From: Ophiura sarsii
Taxonomy: Eukaryota; Echinodermata; Ophiuroidea; Amphilepidida; Ophiuridae
Direction: 5' to 3'
NCBI GenBank assembly: GCA_035610835.1
Contig: CM069447.1
Coordinates: 16,697,992-16,761,991 of the forward strand
DNA length: 64,000 nucleotides
Positions 37,697 to 42,665 of this stretch are shown piece after piece. Position 1 is the first letter of the stretch. Each line of letters opens with the position of its first letter. The notes beneath the pieces are model-generated. The model saw nothing but the letters and a program-made list of their open reading frames with translations. It was not told where the DNA came from and did not search any database. A program made the translations under genes and the position numbers.

Positions 37697-39052
37697 TGGC
37701 AGCGCAACTGTGTGTGTATTAAATGTTGCAATCCTTTCCTTTTCTTGTTCATGCTTGTTGTAAAATTCGATTCAGCAGCCTGTTCCATTTGAATTGAATG
37801 ACTTCTGCTTCTTTATGATTTGAGGCAATCTCTTGACATTATGGGGCTATTCCTAAAATCTGGAATTCCAGGCCTCGGCTATTGAAAAAAAAGTTGGAAT
37901 TCCGAATTCCTCTCTATAGGGGGGTGAGCATTTTTTCTTCTTCTGAAATAGCCCATTGACACGAGCAGCTAAGGGAGCAGTTCATTTGTACGCGATAAAA
38001 ATTGCGCGAATGTTCCGGGCCCCGATGAGTTTTTTATCAGGCCCCGATGAGATTTTTATCGCGTACAGTTGCGCGAAGCAAAGGATTATTTATCGAGTAG
38101 CGTATTACCGCTTGTTTAAATATAACGAAAGATAAGTGGTCGGTATGTAAATAGAGCTTCGGGCTATTTATTCTAGTTGTAAGGTACAAATTCAGCATTT
38201 CATGTTTTTAGAGATAATGTTATTGATTATGGATGTTTAACGTAAATTGTATTATCCTCGTGTATTTGCTAAACAATGTCCCACTCTATTTGCTAAACAT
38301 ACCCCAGGAATTAGCAGAGGCCTCGTATCGGGCCCCGATGGCTATTTTATCGGGGCCTGATGACTATTTTATCGCGAATCAACTTGAAAAACATCGGGTC
38401 CAAAACATATCAGGCCCCGATACAGTCGCGATAAATTTATCGCGTATAAATGGAACTGCTCCCTAATGTACCTGTGAACAAATTGGTTTTTTTAGAGGAT
38501 TCTAATTTGTGTCCTAGCAAAGAATTTTGTTGTCCATCAGCTTACATTAAAATTTAAAAAATAACGAGCAAATAATTATTTCAAATACCAGATTGTGTAT
38601 AACAATTAGAGACATCAGGCACGGGTTCGATACCAGAATTCGCTTAACACTTTCCATGCGGCTATTAGTTTCACTATATTATTATACACAACCGATTTTC
38701 AGAGACCTTCACAACTTTAAAAGGCTATCTCATGGATCACTGAACCAACACTAGGTATGTTTGTACTTTTTTCAATGCATTTCTCATGGTGGTTCCAAAC
38801 AATATGGTAATGGAATTCAATAATCTGACATTTTTGAAACATTTTGTGAAATTTTGGAATGTCGTCTGCAGACGCCTGCCGCGTTGAAAGTGTTAATTGG
38901 ACCACTCATACTGACAGTACAGTCACCATTCAGCTGCGTGGGCTTCAGTTATTCACAAGTCTAGTTGAACTAATTATGTCTATACAAACTGTAGTATAAT
39001 CTAGAAAAAATAAAATCAATTGAGGGCTACTCACCGTTACATTTTCAGCCAT
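1..39052 (-). CDS. Model B: type II membrane protein with acidic tail, Ser/Thr stalk and LDLa repeats (spliced, 3' partial)
   Basis: This spliced model starts at the ATG at 39052 and runs off the window at position 1. The parts in order: a 191-residue cytoplasmic region (acidic, with one PPPY motif); a membrane span at about residues 229-253; a Ser/Thr-rich stalk at about 271-319; two divergent LDLa exons; four near-identical LDLa exons; and a further divergent LDLa. More than 600 residues are visible. Cytoplasmic exons are phase 0/0, except the join to the membrane exon (phase 2); extracellular exons are all phase 1/1. LDLa modules bind calcium and act in ligand binding. A type II anchor with LDLa repeats recalls corin/TMPRSS-type proteases or LDLR-like scavengers, but the C terminus is outside the window, so the family is unknown. 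Confidence 0.72.
560..839 (-). mobile_element. MITE, GTTATGTTGTCCTC family, copy 1
   Basis: The 14-bp terminal repeats are GTTATGTTGTCCTC / GAGGACAACATAAC. The inside is AT-rich with a segment ending in the gcggaagctcaaagttcagc block shared with the copies at 1296 and 32676. It is inverted relative to those copies and has no coding potential. Confidence 0.6.
1296..1599 (+). mobile_element. MITE, GTTATGTTGTCCTC family, copy 2
   Basis: It has the same ends and internal blocks as the copy at 560-839, in opposite orientation; together they form a spaced inverted pair. Between them (860-1010) is another dispersed repeat built on CACTCCCTGTG(T)AGAAGAT-type sequence, which also occurs near 33010, 33520, 55800 and 56640. 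Confidence 0.6.
2288..2401 (-). CDS. Model B: tandem LDLa exon copy 1
   Basis: This exon is 114 bases, phase 1/1, acceptor TTCCACAG, donor GTAAGTAAT. Peptide order: [35 protein letters not shown]. It is the last of the near-identical modules in transcription order. Confidence 0.88.
   Translation of the reverse strand, partial: VVQMTNLNAVTARAYRQNLFVMEQKTAMMQATRPTAQ
3169..3282 (-). CDS. Model B: tandem LDLa exon copy 2
   Basis: This exon is 114 bases, phase 1/1, with donor GTAAGAAT. Peptide order: [35 protein letters not shown]. It differs from copy 4 at very few positions, so the duplication is recent or homogenised by gene conversion. Confidence 0.88.
3737..3850 (-). CDS. Model B: tandem LDLa exon copy 3
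   Basis: This exon is 114 bases, phase 1/1, with donor GTAAGTAAT. Peptide order: [35 protein letters not shown]. It is the only copy with DGSDE rather than DASDE, closer to the family consensus. Confidence 0.88.
4834..4947 (-). CDS. Model B: tandem LDLa exon copy 4
   Basis: This exon is 114 bases, phase 1/1, acceptor TTCCACAG, donor GTAAGT. Peptide order: [35 protein letters not shown]. All six cysteines and the SDE are present; the Asp before the fifth Cys is Asn in all four copies. NGT is a possible N-glycosylation site. Confidence 0.88.
5208..5483. mobile_element. Poly-G-bearing element with CAGGGCCGTCAG ends
   Basis: It has 12-bp inverted ends (CAGGGCCGTCAG / CTGACGGCCCTG) at about 5209 and 5482, with G-runs inside the left arm and C-runs inside the right arm. 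A second copy is at 62885-63343. It lies between LDLa copies 4 and 5. Confidence 0.6.
5734..6233 (-). pseudogene. Fifth tandem LDLa exon, broken by deletion and MITE
   Basis: This is the fifth copy of the tandem LDLa exon. The acceptor and first bases lie at 6206-6233 and the middle of the exon at 5734-5786. The last third, including the DAxxSDE region and donor, is missing; the sequence at about 5700-5733 jumps straight from intron-type repeat to exon. A 416-bp MITE (5787-6202) splits what remains, with a TTA target duplication. Without the MITE the two parts rejoin exactly. The exon cannot be spliced normally. Confidence 0.85.
5787..6202. mobile_element. Harbinger-like MITE inside an LDLa exon
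   Basis: This is a 416-bp non-coding element with terminal inverted repeats beginning GGCCAAACAAAA and extending into a second matched block (GTCTCAAAGCTTGCG). It is flanked by TTA on both sides (5784-5786, 6203-6205). TTA/TAA target duplications are typical of PIF/Harbinger. No transposase frame is present. Confidence 0.8.
6767..7024. mobile_element. Palindromic MITE, CAGCCCTTTTATGGC ends, copy 1
   Basis: This 258-bp element has inverted ends CAGCCCTTTTATGGCAAAAG and a nearly palindromic interior. A second copy is at 32381-32640. It sits in the intron between the broken LDLa exon and exon 9. Confidence 0.7.
7085..7345 (+). repeat. Tandem repeat containing tRNA T-arm-like motif
   Basis: Four degenerate units of about 65-75 bp each carry a GGTTCGAATC-type sequence (near 7118, 7194, 7254 and 7328) followed by T-rich DNA. 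GGTTCGAATCC is the RNA polymerase III B-box/T-arm consensus, so the array may derive from a tRNA or SINE. No complete tRNA fold is seen. Confidence 0.5.
7361..7531 (-). CDS. Model B exon 9: Pro/Thr lead and LDLa module
   Basis: This exon is 171 bases, phase 1/1, with acceptor CTCTCTGAAG and donor GTAAGT. A 22-residue Pro/Thr/Ser-rich lead ([18 protein letters not shown]) is followed by an LDLa with six cysteines: [34 protein letters not shown]. The canonical CDG..DC.DGSDE calcium cage is intact. The donor lies only a few bases from a tandem tRNA-arm-like repeat (7085-7345). Confidence 0.88.
7580..7826 (-). mobile_element. TTAA-type MITE, ACTTTCCACGCGGC family (inverted copy)
   Basis: This is one of the most abundant repeats here: about 240 bp, ends ACTTTCCACGCGGC / GCCGCGTGGAAAGT, usually flanked by TTAA as in piggyBac-type elements. 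This copy runs from a cgtctgcag-like end to the GCCGCTTGGAAAGTG end followed by TTAA. Confidence 0.65.
8069..8098. other. Perfect short hairpin
   Basis: The 13-bp arms CCAAGGAGGTGTC / GACACCTCCTTGG flank a 5-base loop. It is in intron DNA and its role is unknown. Confidence 0.5.
8282..8876. mobile_element. Element with CAGGGTTCCCAGC ends (hAT-like)
   Basis: The inverted ends CAGGGTTCCCAGC / GCTGGGAACCCTG are followed by repeated (a)ctcagggaa motifs in both subterminal regions. Such ends are typical of hAT-derived MITEs. I do not see a clean 8-bp target duplication. Confidence 0.6.
8877..9650. other. AT-rich intron sequence without recognised features
   Basis: This stretch contains loosely repeated atgtaaacatga(t/c)gaaac motifs (9020-9140) and an agctttgagacaaaagcctg block. 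The inverse (ttttgtctcaaagct) lies at 8137, possibly the two ends of an old relative of the Harbinger-like MITEs. No coding signal. Confidence 0.4.
9663..10001. mobile_element. Harbinger-like MITE beside LDLa exon 8
   Basis: The ends are GGCCAAACAAAGAAGATAGT and its inverse, flanked by TAA on both sides. It is 339 bp with an internal poly-C run (9858-9881) and a 30-bp direct repeat (gctaatccaagcttcagaga, twice at 9791-9843). It belongs to the same family as the elements at 5787 and 13855. Confidence 0.8.
10044..10178 (-). CDS. Model B exon 8: LDLa module
   Basis: This exon is 135 bases, phase 1/1, with acceptor CATTCCGCAG and donor GTAAAA. A short Pro/Thr lead (APTETPPQ) is followed by a complete six-cysteine LDLa: [36 protein letters not shown]. 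The acidic calcium cage (DDC.DNSDE) is intact. The usual CDG is CNG here. A Harbinger-like MITE ends 43 bases past the donor. Confidence 0.88.
10665..10916. mobile_element. TTAA-flanked palindromic MITE
   Basis: The inverted arms begin AAAGGGGGGACTCAAGGAAG and end CTTCCTTAAGTCCCCCC, with TTAA at both ends. The right TTAA is shared with, or adjacent to, the next element (10913-11440). Confidence 0.6.
10913..11440. mobile_element. TTAA-flanked palindromic MITE, GGGGGCTGTGCACC family, copy 1
   Basis: This 528-bp near-palindrome has arms starting GGGGGCTGTGCACCTTC, with TTAA on both sides. Arms share the block gggttcaatgaatccaacca. A longer copy is at 29325-30043, and body fragments occur at 15985-16225 and 19500-19795. 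Confidence 0.7.
11980..12126 (-). CDS. Model B exon 7: Ser/Thr-rich stalk
   Basis: This exon is 147 bases, phase 1/1, acceptor AATATGCAG, donor GTATGT. It encodes [38 protein letters not shown] and [10 protein letters not shown]. Over 40 percent Ser/Thr with prolines, this is a typical mucin-like O-glycosylated stalk between membrane span and binding modules. Its border phases match the membrane exon before it and the LDLa exon after it. Decayed copies of the same exon lie at about 12220-12313 and 12938-12993. Confidence 0.65.
12220..12313 (-). pseudogene. Decayed duplicate of the stalk exon
   Basis: This shares the AATATGCAG acceptor and the following bases (TGTCTGCC, CTACCG, CCGTCTGCT blocks) with the stalk exon at 12126. 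The frame reads through without the Ser/Thr richness, and no donor is seen in the matching place. It looks like a tandem exon duplicate losing function. Confidence 0.45.
12515..12745 (-). repeat. Dispersed repeat with CGTCGTCTG ends
   Basis: This segment, from gcagacgacgc to ccaccgtcgtctg, is present in inverse orientation at 41455-41740. It probably is a MITE. It lies among the decayed stalk-exon copies, whose own sequence also contains GTCGTCTGC, which may have helped duplication. Confidence 0.5.
12938..12993 (-). pseudogene. Second decayed duplicate of the stalk exon
   Basis: The acceptor and first codons resemble the stalk exon (GTGTCTGCC, ACCGTGCTCCCGTCTGCT). In phase 1 the frame then meets a TAG stop at once. 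Another fragment of the same repeat is at about 12360-12405. Confidence 0.45.
13855..14100. mobile_element. Harbinger-like MITE beside the membrane exon
   Basis: This 246-bp element has GGCCAAAACAAAGAA / TTCTTTGTTTGGCC ends and TTA flanks (13852-13854, 14101-14103). It is closely related to 9663-10001 in the opposite orientation. It lies just past the donor of the membrane exon of model B. Confidence 0.78.
14123..14358 (-). CDS. Model B exon 6: membrane span
   Basis: This exon is 236 bases (phase 2 in, phase 1 out) with acceptor TTTGACTTTAG and donor GTAATG. It encodes [20 protein letters not shown], then a Cys/Lys-rich segment ([12 protein letters not shown]), then about 23 hydrophobic residues ([20 protein letters not shown], then FFF), then [16 protein letters not shown]. 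Basic residues before the span predict type II topology, and the Cys cluster is a likely palmitoylation site. A Harbinger-like MITE is inserted about 20 bases past the donor. A decayed partial duplicate of the exon start lies near 15070-15150. Confidence 0.8.
14335..15080. repeat. 373-bp tandem duplication covering the start of the membrane exon
   Basis: The stretch from the first 30 bases of the membrane exon through its upstream intron (14335 onward) is repeated at about 14708. A third, more decayed and shorter start occurs at about 15126. The copies keep the tcgaatattgccatttcact and ccaattggaagtccgggttc blocks. Only the first copy continues into the full membrane-coding exon. Confidence 0.75.
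15270..15580. mobile_element. Poly-G/poly-C-ended dispersed repeat, copy 1
   Basis: It begins with a G run and ttggtttggtcgggggtgtg, carries the duplicated block acccatacccatttctaagg, and ends gagcggcac, gtcccc and a C run. A copy is at 40530-40815. The G and C runs act as terminal inverted repeats. Confidence 0.55.
16272..16363 (-). CDS. Model B exon 5: short tail module, phase 0 to 2
   Basis: This exon is 92 bases, with acceptor ACTTTACAG and donor GTAAGT. It encodes [20 protein letters not shown], then [10 protein letters not shown] and two bases of Ser. The two leftover bases join the single T at the start of the membrane exon to make a serine codon, which ties this exon firmly to the next. 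Confidence 0.68.
16664..16700 (+). repeat. (ATT)n microsatellite
   Basis: A run of ATT/TTA units just after a ctttgaaaaggcgctatata block, which resembles a common LINE/SINE tail. A similar (ATT)n lies at 19968-19988. Confidence 0.7.
16914..17327. mobile_element. TTAA-flanked MITE, AAAGGGRCATTAAG family, copy 1
   Basis: This 414-bp element has inverted ends AAAGGGGCATTAAG / CTTAATGTCCCTTT and TTAA on both sides. A central hairpin AATGCTGGT...ACCAGCATT has a 10-base loop. The second copy is at 53480-53891. Confidence 0.7.
17385..17440 (+). repeat. Purine microsatellite (AAAAG)n
   Basis: This is a run of aaaag/aaaaaag units, simple low-complexity DNA in an intron of model B. Confidence 0.8.
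17958..18340. mobile_element. TTAA-flanked palindromic MITE, AAGGCATATNATGTGATC family, copy 1
   Basis: It is about 380 bp with ends AAGGCATATCATGTGATCTT and their inverse, and TTAA on both sides. The centre is a hairpin GATTGTACCG/CGGTACAATC. Related copies are at 33093-33465, 33990-34345 and 50943-51120 (half). Confidence 0.7.
19087..19337. mobile_element. Palindromic MITE with TCGAGGGTTGAGCGC ends
   Basis: It is 251 bp. The arms TCGAGGGTTGAGCGCCAGAA / GCGCTCAACCCTCGA are followed by inverse blocks gccgtaactt/agttacggc. No coding. Confidence 0.6.
20311..21010. mobile_element. Probable DNA transposon remnant with CGGAGTAA subterminal repeats
   Basis: The left side begins TTCAGACGGGCATAAGTTAT then CGGAGTAA. 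The right side carries several TTACTCCG copies and ends AATTCACACCTGTCTGAA. Internal repeats (gttaacacga, actccgacc) occur in both orientations. A 92-codon open frame on the plus strand (20510-20788) has no recognisable domain and is probably chance. Confidence 0.45.
21290..22215 (-). repeat. Tandem array of about 145-bp units with tRNA-arm-like B boxes
   Basis: Sequences of the GGGTTCGA(G/T)TCC type occur on the minus strand near 21316, 21448, 21592, 21882, 21918, 22048 and 22196, mostly spaced 132-166 bases, with shared flanking text (gacacggcca, cattgagtg). A 15-bp sub-array (GGGACTCGAACTTGG, 21590-21780) expands one unit. It looks like a tRNA-derived satellite or SINE array. No A box or complete tRNA is evident. 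Confidence 0.6.
22347..22493 (-). CDS. Model B exon 4: PPPY-containing tail module
   Basis: This exon has 49 codons, phase 0/0, with donor GTAATG. It encodes [20 protein letters not shown], then a Cys/aromatic-rich part ([15 protein letters not shown]). PPxY is the binding motif for WW domains such as those of Nedd4-family ubiquitin ligases, so the motif may control turnover. The acceptor has a poor pyrimidine tract. The in-frame ATG just before it (22499) means this exon could also be an alternative first coding exon. Confidence 0.55.
23330..25020. other. Interior of the nested element: no recognised gene
   Basis: Short open frames on both strands at 23750-24170 overlap each other and have no domain. 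I see no transposase motif. Confidence 0.4.
25365..25400 (+). repeat. (TTTC)n microsatellite
   Basis: This is a simple pyrimidine repeat inside the nested element. Confidence 0.8.
27030..27300 (+). repeat. Direct duplication of about 170 bp
   Basis: The block with cagagcagcttcaaaaatatg, catatg-like text, aaggcaaggcatggcat and cccttccggatggaccag occurs at 26950-27125 and again at 27125-27296. Confidence 0.6.
27729..28086. mobile_element. TA-flanked palindromic MITE with CACTGTTAAAACAC ends
   Basis: This 358-bp near-perfect palindrome is built of repeated TTTAAAC/GTTTAAA and TTGGTTAAA motifs, flanked by TA (27727, 28087). A TA target and CACTG ends suggest a Tc1/mariner-type origin. Confidence 0.7.
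28086..28200. mobile_element. Fragment of CCACGCGGC-family MITE
   Basis: The left part of the family abuts the end of the palindromic MITE. Its right part is missing. Other partial copies lie at 15876-16012, 18533-18660, 40945-41030, 51850-51998, 62796-62880 and 63344-63480. Confidence 0.55.
29325..30043. mobile_element. TTAA-flanked palindromic MITE, GGGGGCTGTGCACC family, copy 2
   Basis: This 719-bp palindrome is related to 10913-11440, with TTAA at each end. It directly follows a CCACGCGGC-family fragment (29080-29328) and is followed seven bases later by a complete one (30050). Confidence 0.7.
30050..30294. mobile_element. TTAA-flanked CCACGCGGC-family MITE (reference copy)
   Basis: This is the cleanest copy: TTAA, then CACTTTCCACGCGGC, a body with aaacagatttt, a ctatctcaaggattactgaa block and cgtctgcag, then GCCGCGTGGAAAGTG and TTAA. 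The TTAA target points to piggyBac-type mobilisation. It has no open frame. Confidence 0.75.
30630..31063. mobile_element. CCACGCGGC-family MITE with insertion
   Basis: Both ends and TTAA flanks are present, but the body is interrupted at about 30745-30955 by unrelated DNA. That DNA includes an inverted pair around tgatacaagaatat. Confidence 0.6.
31130..31240 (-). repeat. tRNA-derived SINE head
   Basis: On the minus strand GTGGCTTAGTGGG resembles an A box and the GGATGGAATCCC segment a degenerate B box, spaced as in a tRNA gene. It lies about 150 bases past the donor of model B exon 3. A body or tail is not evident. Confidence 0.45.
31390..31485 (-). CDS. Model B exon 3: acidic tail module
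   Basis: This exon has 32 codons, phase 0/0, with donor GTAAGT. It encodes [20 protein letters not shown] then [12 protein letters not shown]: very acidic, disordered and similar in style to the tail exons of model A. This suggests the two tails share ancestry or function. Confidence 0.7.
31557..31707. mobile_element. Harbinger-type MITE with GGGAGCAC ends
   Basis: The inverted arms GGGAGCACAAAACTCGACCG / CGGTCGAGTTTTGATGTGCT are flanked by TAA. It is about 150 bp and GC-rich, lying in the intron between model B exons 2 and 3. Confidence 0.65.
32011..32232 (-). CDS. Model B exon 2: Asp/Asn/Glu/Lys repeat tail
   Basis: This exon has 74 codons, phase 0/0, acceptor CTATTTACAG, donor GTGAGT. 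It starts with an aromatic patch ([13 protein letters not shown]), then [19 protein letters not shown], then a low-complexity run of D/N/E/K built on a repeated NDNED/KDNED unit (bases about 32040-32125). The repeat comes from a GAC-AAT-GAA-GAC type codon repeat and is likely length-variable in frame. Confidence 0.72.
32381..32640. mobile_element. Palindromic MITE, CAGCCCTTTTATGGC ends, copy 2
   Basis: This 260-bp element has the same ends and body as 6767-7024, with the left and right halves swapped. It lies just upstream of model B exon 2. Confidence 0.7.
32676..32992 (+). mobile_element. MITE, GTTATGTTGTCCTC family, copy 3
   Basis: This is the third copy, with the internal block gccgctccgat and end gaggacaacattac. 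The left end differs by one base from the other copies. Confidence 0.55.
33093..33465. mobile_element. TTAA-flanked palindromic MITE, AAGGCATATNATGTGATC family, copy 2
   Basis: The arms are those of 17958-18340, but the centre is a different hairpin, AACTGTCGG...CCGACAGTT. TTAA lies on both sides. Confidence 0.7.
33582..33825. mobile_element. CCACGCGGC-family MITE
   Basis: This is a near-complete copy; the ends read TAACGCTTTCCACGCGGC and GCCGCGTGGAAAGTGCTAA, each with one change. Confidence 0.65.
33990..34345. mobile_element. Palindromic MITE, AAGGCATATNATGTGATC family, copy 3
   Basis: The left end is lost and fused to a fragment of the CCACGCGGCTA family (33977-33991). The right end has TTAA. 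The centre is GATTGTACC/GGTACAATC. Confidence 0.6.
34616..34699. other. Perfect 34-bp inverted repeat (hairpin)
   Basis: The arms at 34616-34649 and 34666-34699 are exact reverse complements (AATTCGTCGCTGTTCTGACA at the left edge) around a 16-base loop. An RNA from either strand would fold into an 84-nt perfect hairpin. The perfect match over 34 bases means it is recent or conserved. It may be a MITE, a foldback or a small-RNA precursor. Confidence 0.7.
34700..36868. other. Intron 1 of model B: no coding signal
   Basis: Apart from the repeat at 35145-35420, this stretch holds small direct repeats (gggttagcagcctg near 35725 and 35760; tgttaggtca near 36003 and 36014) and nothing coding that I can support. 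Confidence 0.4.
35145..35420 (+). repeat. Dispersed repeat with ATATCTCCGTAACCTCATATC
   Basis: The blocks ccggaaacccat, gacagatttgt, cagcaaaattaaggatttta and tccgtaacctcatatcca occur here. They recur in inverse order and orientation at 51121-51410, and a fragment is at 26870-26930. G-runs and C-runs adjoin each copy. Confidence 0.5.
36869..37130. mobile_element. TA-flanked palindromic MITE with CACTGCAAAAACACCGG ends
   Basis: This 262-bp palindrome has inverted ends CACTGCAAAAACACCGGTGT, with internal repeats of GGTGTTA/TAACACC. It has TA on both sides, consistent with Tc1/mariner-type insertion. Confidence 0.7.
37646..37695 (+). repeat. Poly-C tract
   Basis: This is about 49 bases of almost pure C. 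Other long C/G homopolymers lie at 9858-9881, 13218-13240, 55127-55159, 58377-58415, 62187-62206 and 62899-62917. Homopolymers of this length are prone to assembly error. Confidence 0.85.
37974..38467. mobile_element. Harbinger-type MITE with GGGAGCAG ends
   Basis: The ends GGGAGCAGTTCATTTGTACG and CGTATAAATGGAACTGCTCC are flanked by TAA. The interior has many TTATCGCG and GGCCCCGAT(G/A) repeats. It may be related to the element at 31557. Confidence 0.65.
38644..38896. mobile_element. TTAA-flanked CCACGCGGC-family MITE near the model B start
   Basis: This is a complete copy with TTAA on both sides. It lies in intron 1 of model B, about 140 bases past the exon-1 donor. Confidence 0.7.
39035..39052 (-). 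CDS. Model B exon 1: start codon and six residues
   Basis: The ATG has A at -3 and G at +4 and opens MAENVT, followed at once by a consensus donor GTGAGT. Phase 0 matches the next coding exon at 32232, so the first coding intron is about 6.8 kb. It is small, so it rests on the start context, donor quality and phase fit. Confidence 0.55.
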
Positions 39053-39785
39053 ATTTGCTATATAATCCGAGATTTAAGTTGAGAAGGAGACAAAAACAAT
39101 CAACTAATCGACCTTGCAGTTTATTGTCCCCTCGCGTAACATATTTCAGCCTTTCCTCATTGCAAACAATATACAGCACACTGGTATTATCGTACACTTC
39201 CCGGGTTGTACGACTTAATGAATTCTATAGTCAGTAATACTAAAATGTGAACTTGATTTCAGTGCGTCTATATAATTCCAAATCTGACATGATAATAGGT
39301 CGTCAACGTTCACCGATTTAATTCAATGGATTTGCATCTAGAACTCAAATGTAAATAGTATTGAGTAATATTATGCCTGACTTTAATATGGTTGCGCTTT
39401 TGTTCAAGTGTGATTACACGTTCATGCGTAACCCTAATTTCTTCACTAGGCCCACCGACCTGTCGGTGAGCTACATGTAGCATAGTGTTTTTCAATGCGC
39501 GTAATCCACATCATTATTTTGCTGTATCGAAGTCAGGGATTTCATTTTAACAAGTATATCAGTGAAAAATAAATATTAATTAGTATAGAATCATCCTCAA
39601 AATGACACGTTTTATACACTCTTAAAATGCCTAGTCGTTTTTGACTAGATTTCAAGTAAGTCTCACCATAGATAGTAAAAAAACACCTTAAATTTACAAT
39701 ACTTTTAGGTAATTTTTGACTAGAAAATCTAGTGAGATCTTATTTCACTTTGAATCTATTCAAAACGACAGTCATTTTTTAGAGC
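39053..39785 (-). promoter_or_regulatory. Region upstream of model B start (putative 5' UTR/promoter)
   Basis: Roughly 700 bases upstream of the ATG are single-copy-looking, unlike most of the window. I see no convincing TATA box at a fixed distance. It is annotated only because of its position. Confidence 0.25.
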
Positions 39786-40226
39786 AGTGGCGTAGCTCAG
39801 GGGGGGGGGGGGGGGGGCAAATGCCGGGAAAAATGACGGGAAAAACCCATTTGTGCCCCCGCCCCCAAAACCCATTTGTGCCCCCGCCCCAGCCCCTCTA
39901 AAAAAATTAATAAGGGGAAAATGGGGAAAAAACCGAGATTGCGTGCTGGGTACTTGTTTTGTGTGGGCATATTCAGCTCAAATAGTCAAATATAAGGCAA
40001 AATTGTACATATAGTACATGTACTGTGCAATTTTTTTTGACCGTGCGCAATTTTTTGACCTCACCCCCCTCCACCCCACCCCACCCCACCACCACCCCAC
40101 CCCACCCTACCCCCCACTTACGTGAAAATCACGAGTTGGTGACTTGGAAAAAATTTGGGGCAACCTTTTACGAAAATTTCAGAAATCTTGCCCCCCCCTG
40201 AAAAAAATCCAGCTACGCCACTGTTT
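39785..40226. mobile_element. Poly-G-bearing element with CAGTGGCGTAGCT ends
   Basis: The inverted ends CAGTGGCGTAGCT / AGCTACGCCACTG, with a G-run next to the left end and C-runs next to the right, enclose DNA containing a (CCACC)n tract. Similar ends with G/C runs occur at 10428 (single end) and 42864-43092. Confidence 0.6.
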
Positions 40227-40529
40227 TAGAGTGTAGCCTCAGAGATGTTAGATATCACCCAAACCAATGCTTAGATAGATATCACTCAAATCAATTCGAT
40301 AGATCGTGTCTGACACCATCTGACCACATTCGATGGATTACTAATCGGCCCTCAACGTTGCATCCGTGAGAAACAAATGTGAAGAGTTGTCGGAGCAACA
40401 TCAGCAGCATCCGCCTGCATCAATTGAGTTTCGAAACATGACCAGTCAGTGTTTAATTTTTAGTGAAATGATGTTGTGTACATTTTATGGCTTACACATA
40501 TAATTGTCCTCTGTGGTGTTCCTTAAAAG

Positions 40530-40815
40530 TACTCAGATTTGGTTTGGTCGGGGGTGTGTCGCTGGAGATTCAAACTACCCATTTCTAAGGGTGATTTTGG
40601 AAAAATCGGTACCCATTTTTAGGGGTTTTGCTCATTTAGACCAAATTTTCGCAAATTATCGGGAAAAAAGACCTAATTTTTGCAAATTTTCGCGAAAATA
40701 GACCATGTCTAATCGGATTTTTCAGTTGAAAAGCCAACCCATGGCTAAGGATGTCTCATGAAAAAACGACCCACTGGAGCGGCACGTCCCCGTACCCCCC
40801 CCCCCCCCCCCGGCC
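40530..40815. mobile_element. Poly-G/poly-C-ended dispersed repeat, copy 2
   Basis: Same family as 15270-15580: ttggtttggtcgggggtgtg at the left, and gacccactggagcggcac and a C run at the right. Confidence 0.55.
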
Positions 40816-41454
40816 CCTTACAATTTGATATTTTACCAGCAGGTAGTGTTTGTGCAGCTCTTTTTTAACTTTTATTTTTTATTGTTTAGGCTGCATAGCA
40901 AACATTGTAACTTTACATGCCAATCAACAGATTAAACTGTATTTAAAACACTTTCCACGCGACACAACATTTCACAAAATGTTTCAAAAATGTCAAAATA
41001 ATTCAATGTCATAACCATATTTGTATTTGCAAAATTGAGTTATTTTTTCCAGTATTTAAAATATTTTGACCACCCTGTATATATATTTCCTAATAAGCTG
41101 ACCCATAAAGCAATTAATATTGTAATATGGCTGGATGGGTAAGTTACCCAATTACAACAAAACCATGCCTAGCCCAATAGGTCCTGCATTTAGACAATGG
41201 AAGATAAAAGAAAAATCATAATTTTGTATAAAATGTTAATTGTTACACCCTGTATAATGTTTAAGTCACCCTGTAACTGATGTGCGCATTCTCTTAACAA
41301 TTAAGTTCATCGAGAAGGCTCAACTCGTCTAGTGAGGCAGAGCGCCGCGAGCGAGGAAGAACGGCACGAGAGTTGCCTCACTATGGGTGAGATGGGCCTA
41401 AATTCTCGACGGACTACAGAGACGTAAACCTATATAACATAATCAACCGGGCAT

Positions 41455-41745
41455 TTCAGACGACGGTGGCCACGCGAAACCTAAATTTTGAATTCGTATT
41501 GGACTAAAACGTAATCGCGAATGATAAACTTATCATTTTGAAAAATTCATCATTCATCATAAGATTTTTTTTCCAATCCAAAACCGTTGGAATTGGCTAA
41601 CCAACTCCATTGTAAATGCTATTTTTAAAATTATTTTCATCGTTAACAAGGCGATAACAGTTAAAAATATTTCAAAATGGTGCACTCCCGTTGCCATATT
41701 GGGTCGTCCGAGACGCGCCGTGTCCAGCGTCGTCTGGGGCATTTA
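41455..41745 (+). repeat. Dispersed repeat with CGTCGTCTG ends (inverse of 12515-12745)
   Basis: It begins cagacgacggtggccacgcg and ends gtccagcgtcgtctg. It is followed by a block (41785-41870) also found at 23620-23715. Confidence 0.5.
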
Positions 41746-42222
41746 TTCACCTGGAGTCACGCGTTTGATTCACCCAGCCATAGACTACGTCCCCAGTTTT
41801 CAATATTACCGCACGACCGCTAATGCTGTACTGAGCCTGCTAGATAGCGACGTAAGAGGGCGACTCAAATCCGAGTGGATAAATCAACATAATGATACAA
41901 TCCTTTCCACAGCAACTGTTAGAATTTTATTGCAAAACCACCGTTCCCCACAAAATATACATGTACAATAAATATTAACAGATTTACAAAATGTATAAAA
42001 GCATTCACTAATAAATTATAAAACATATCTCCCTATTATTTTCTCTCTTAAATAATACTTGCATTTCCGAACATGAATTTTATGAAAACTCATTTCATGT
42101 TATCAACTAAGTAAGGGAATGTTTAAAAACAAAACAAAATTAAAATGTAACGTAATTACAGATATTTTTAATTTTTATTGAGACATGATTAAGGGAAAAT
42201 GAACCAATGCAGAATTTTGATG

Positions 42223-42665
42223 TTAGCGCTTTCCACGCGGCAATTTAGTTTAACCGTATCAAAAAACAGATTTTTCAGAAACCTTTCGCAATTTTCAAAG
42301 TCTATCTCAAGGATTACTGAACCAATACTAGACATGTTTGTACTTAATTCAATGCATTTCTCATGGTCATTCTAAATATGTAATGAAATTCAATAATTTT
42401 GATATTTGTGTCACATTTTGTGAAATTTTGTAATGTCGTCTGATAACGCCTGCCGCATTTTTGAAAAAAGCTATAGGCCTACTTCAAAAATCCTAAATTG
42501 TCAAAGTCTATCTCAAGGATTACTGAACCAATTCTAGATATGTTTGTACTTATTTAAATGCATTTCTCATGGTCATTCCAAATATGGTAATGAAATTCAA
42601 TAATTTTTGATATTTGTGAAACATTTTGTGACATTTTGGAATGTCGTCTGCAGTGTTAGGCATTT
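42223..42665. mobile_element. Two overlapping CCACGCGGC-family MITE copies
   Basis: A first copy (42223-42455) is followed by a second lacking its left third (42490-42660). Both retain the ctatctcaaggattactgaa block and the right-end cgtctg. Confidence 0.6.
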
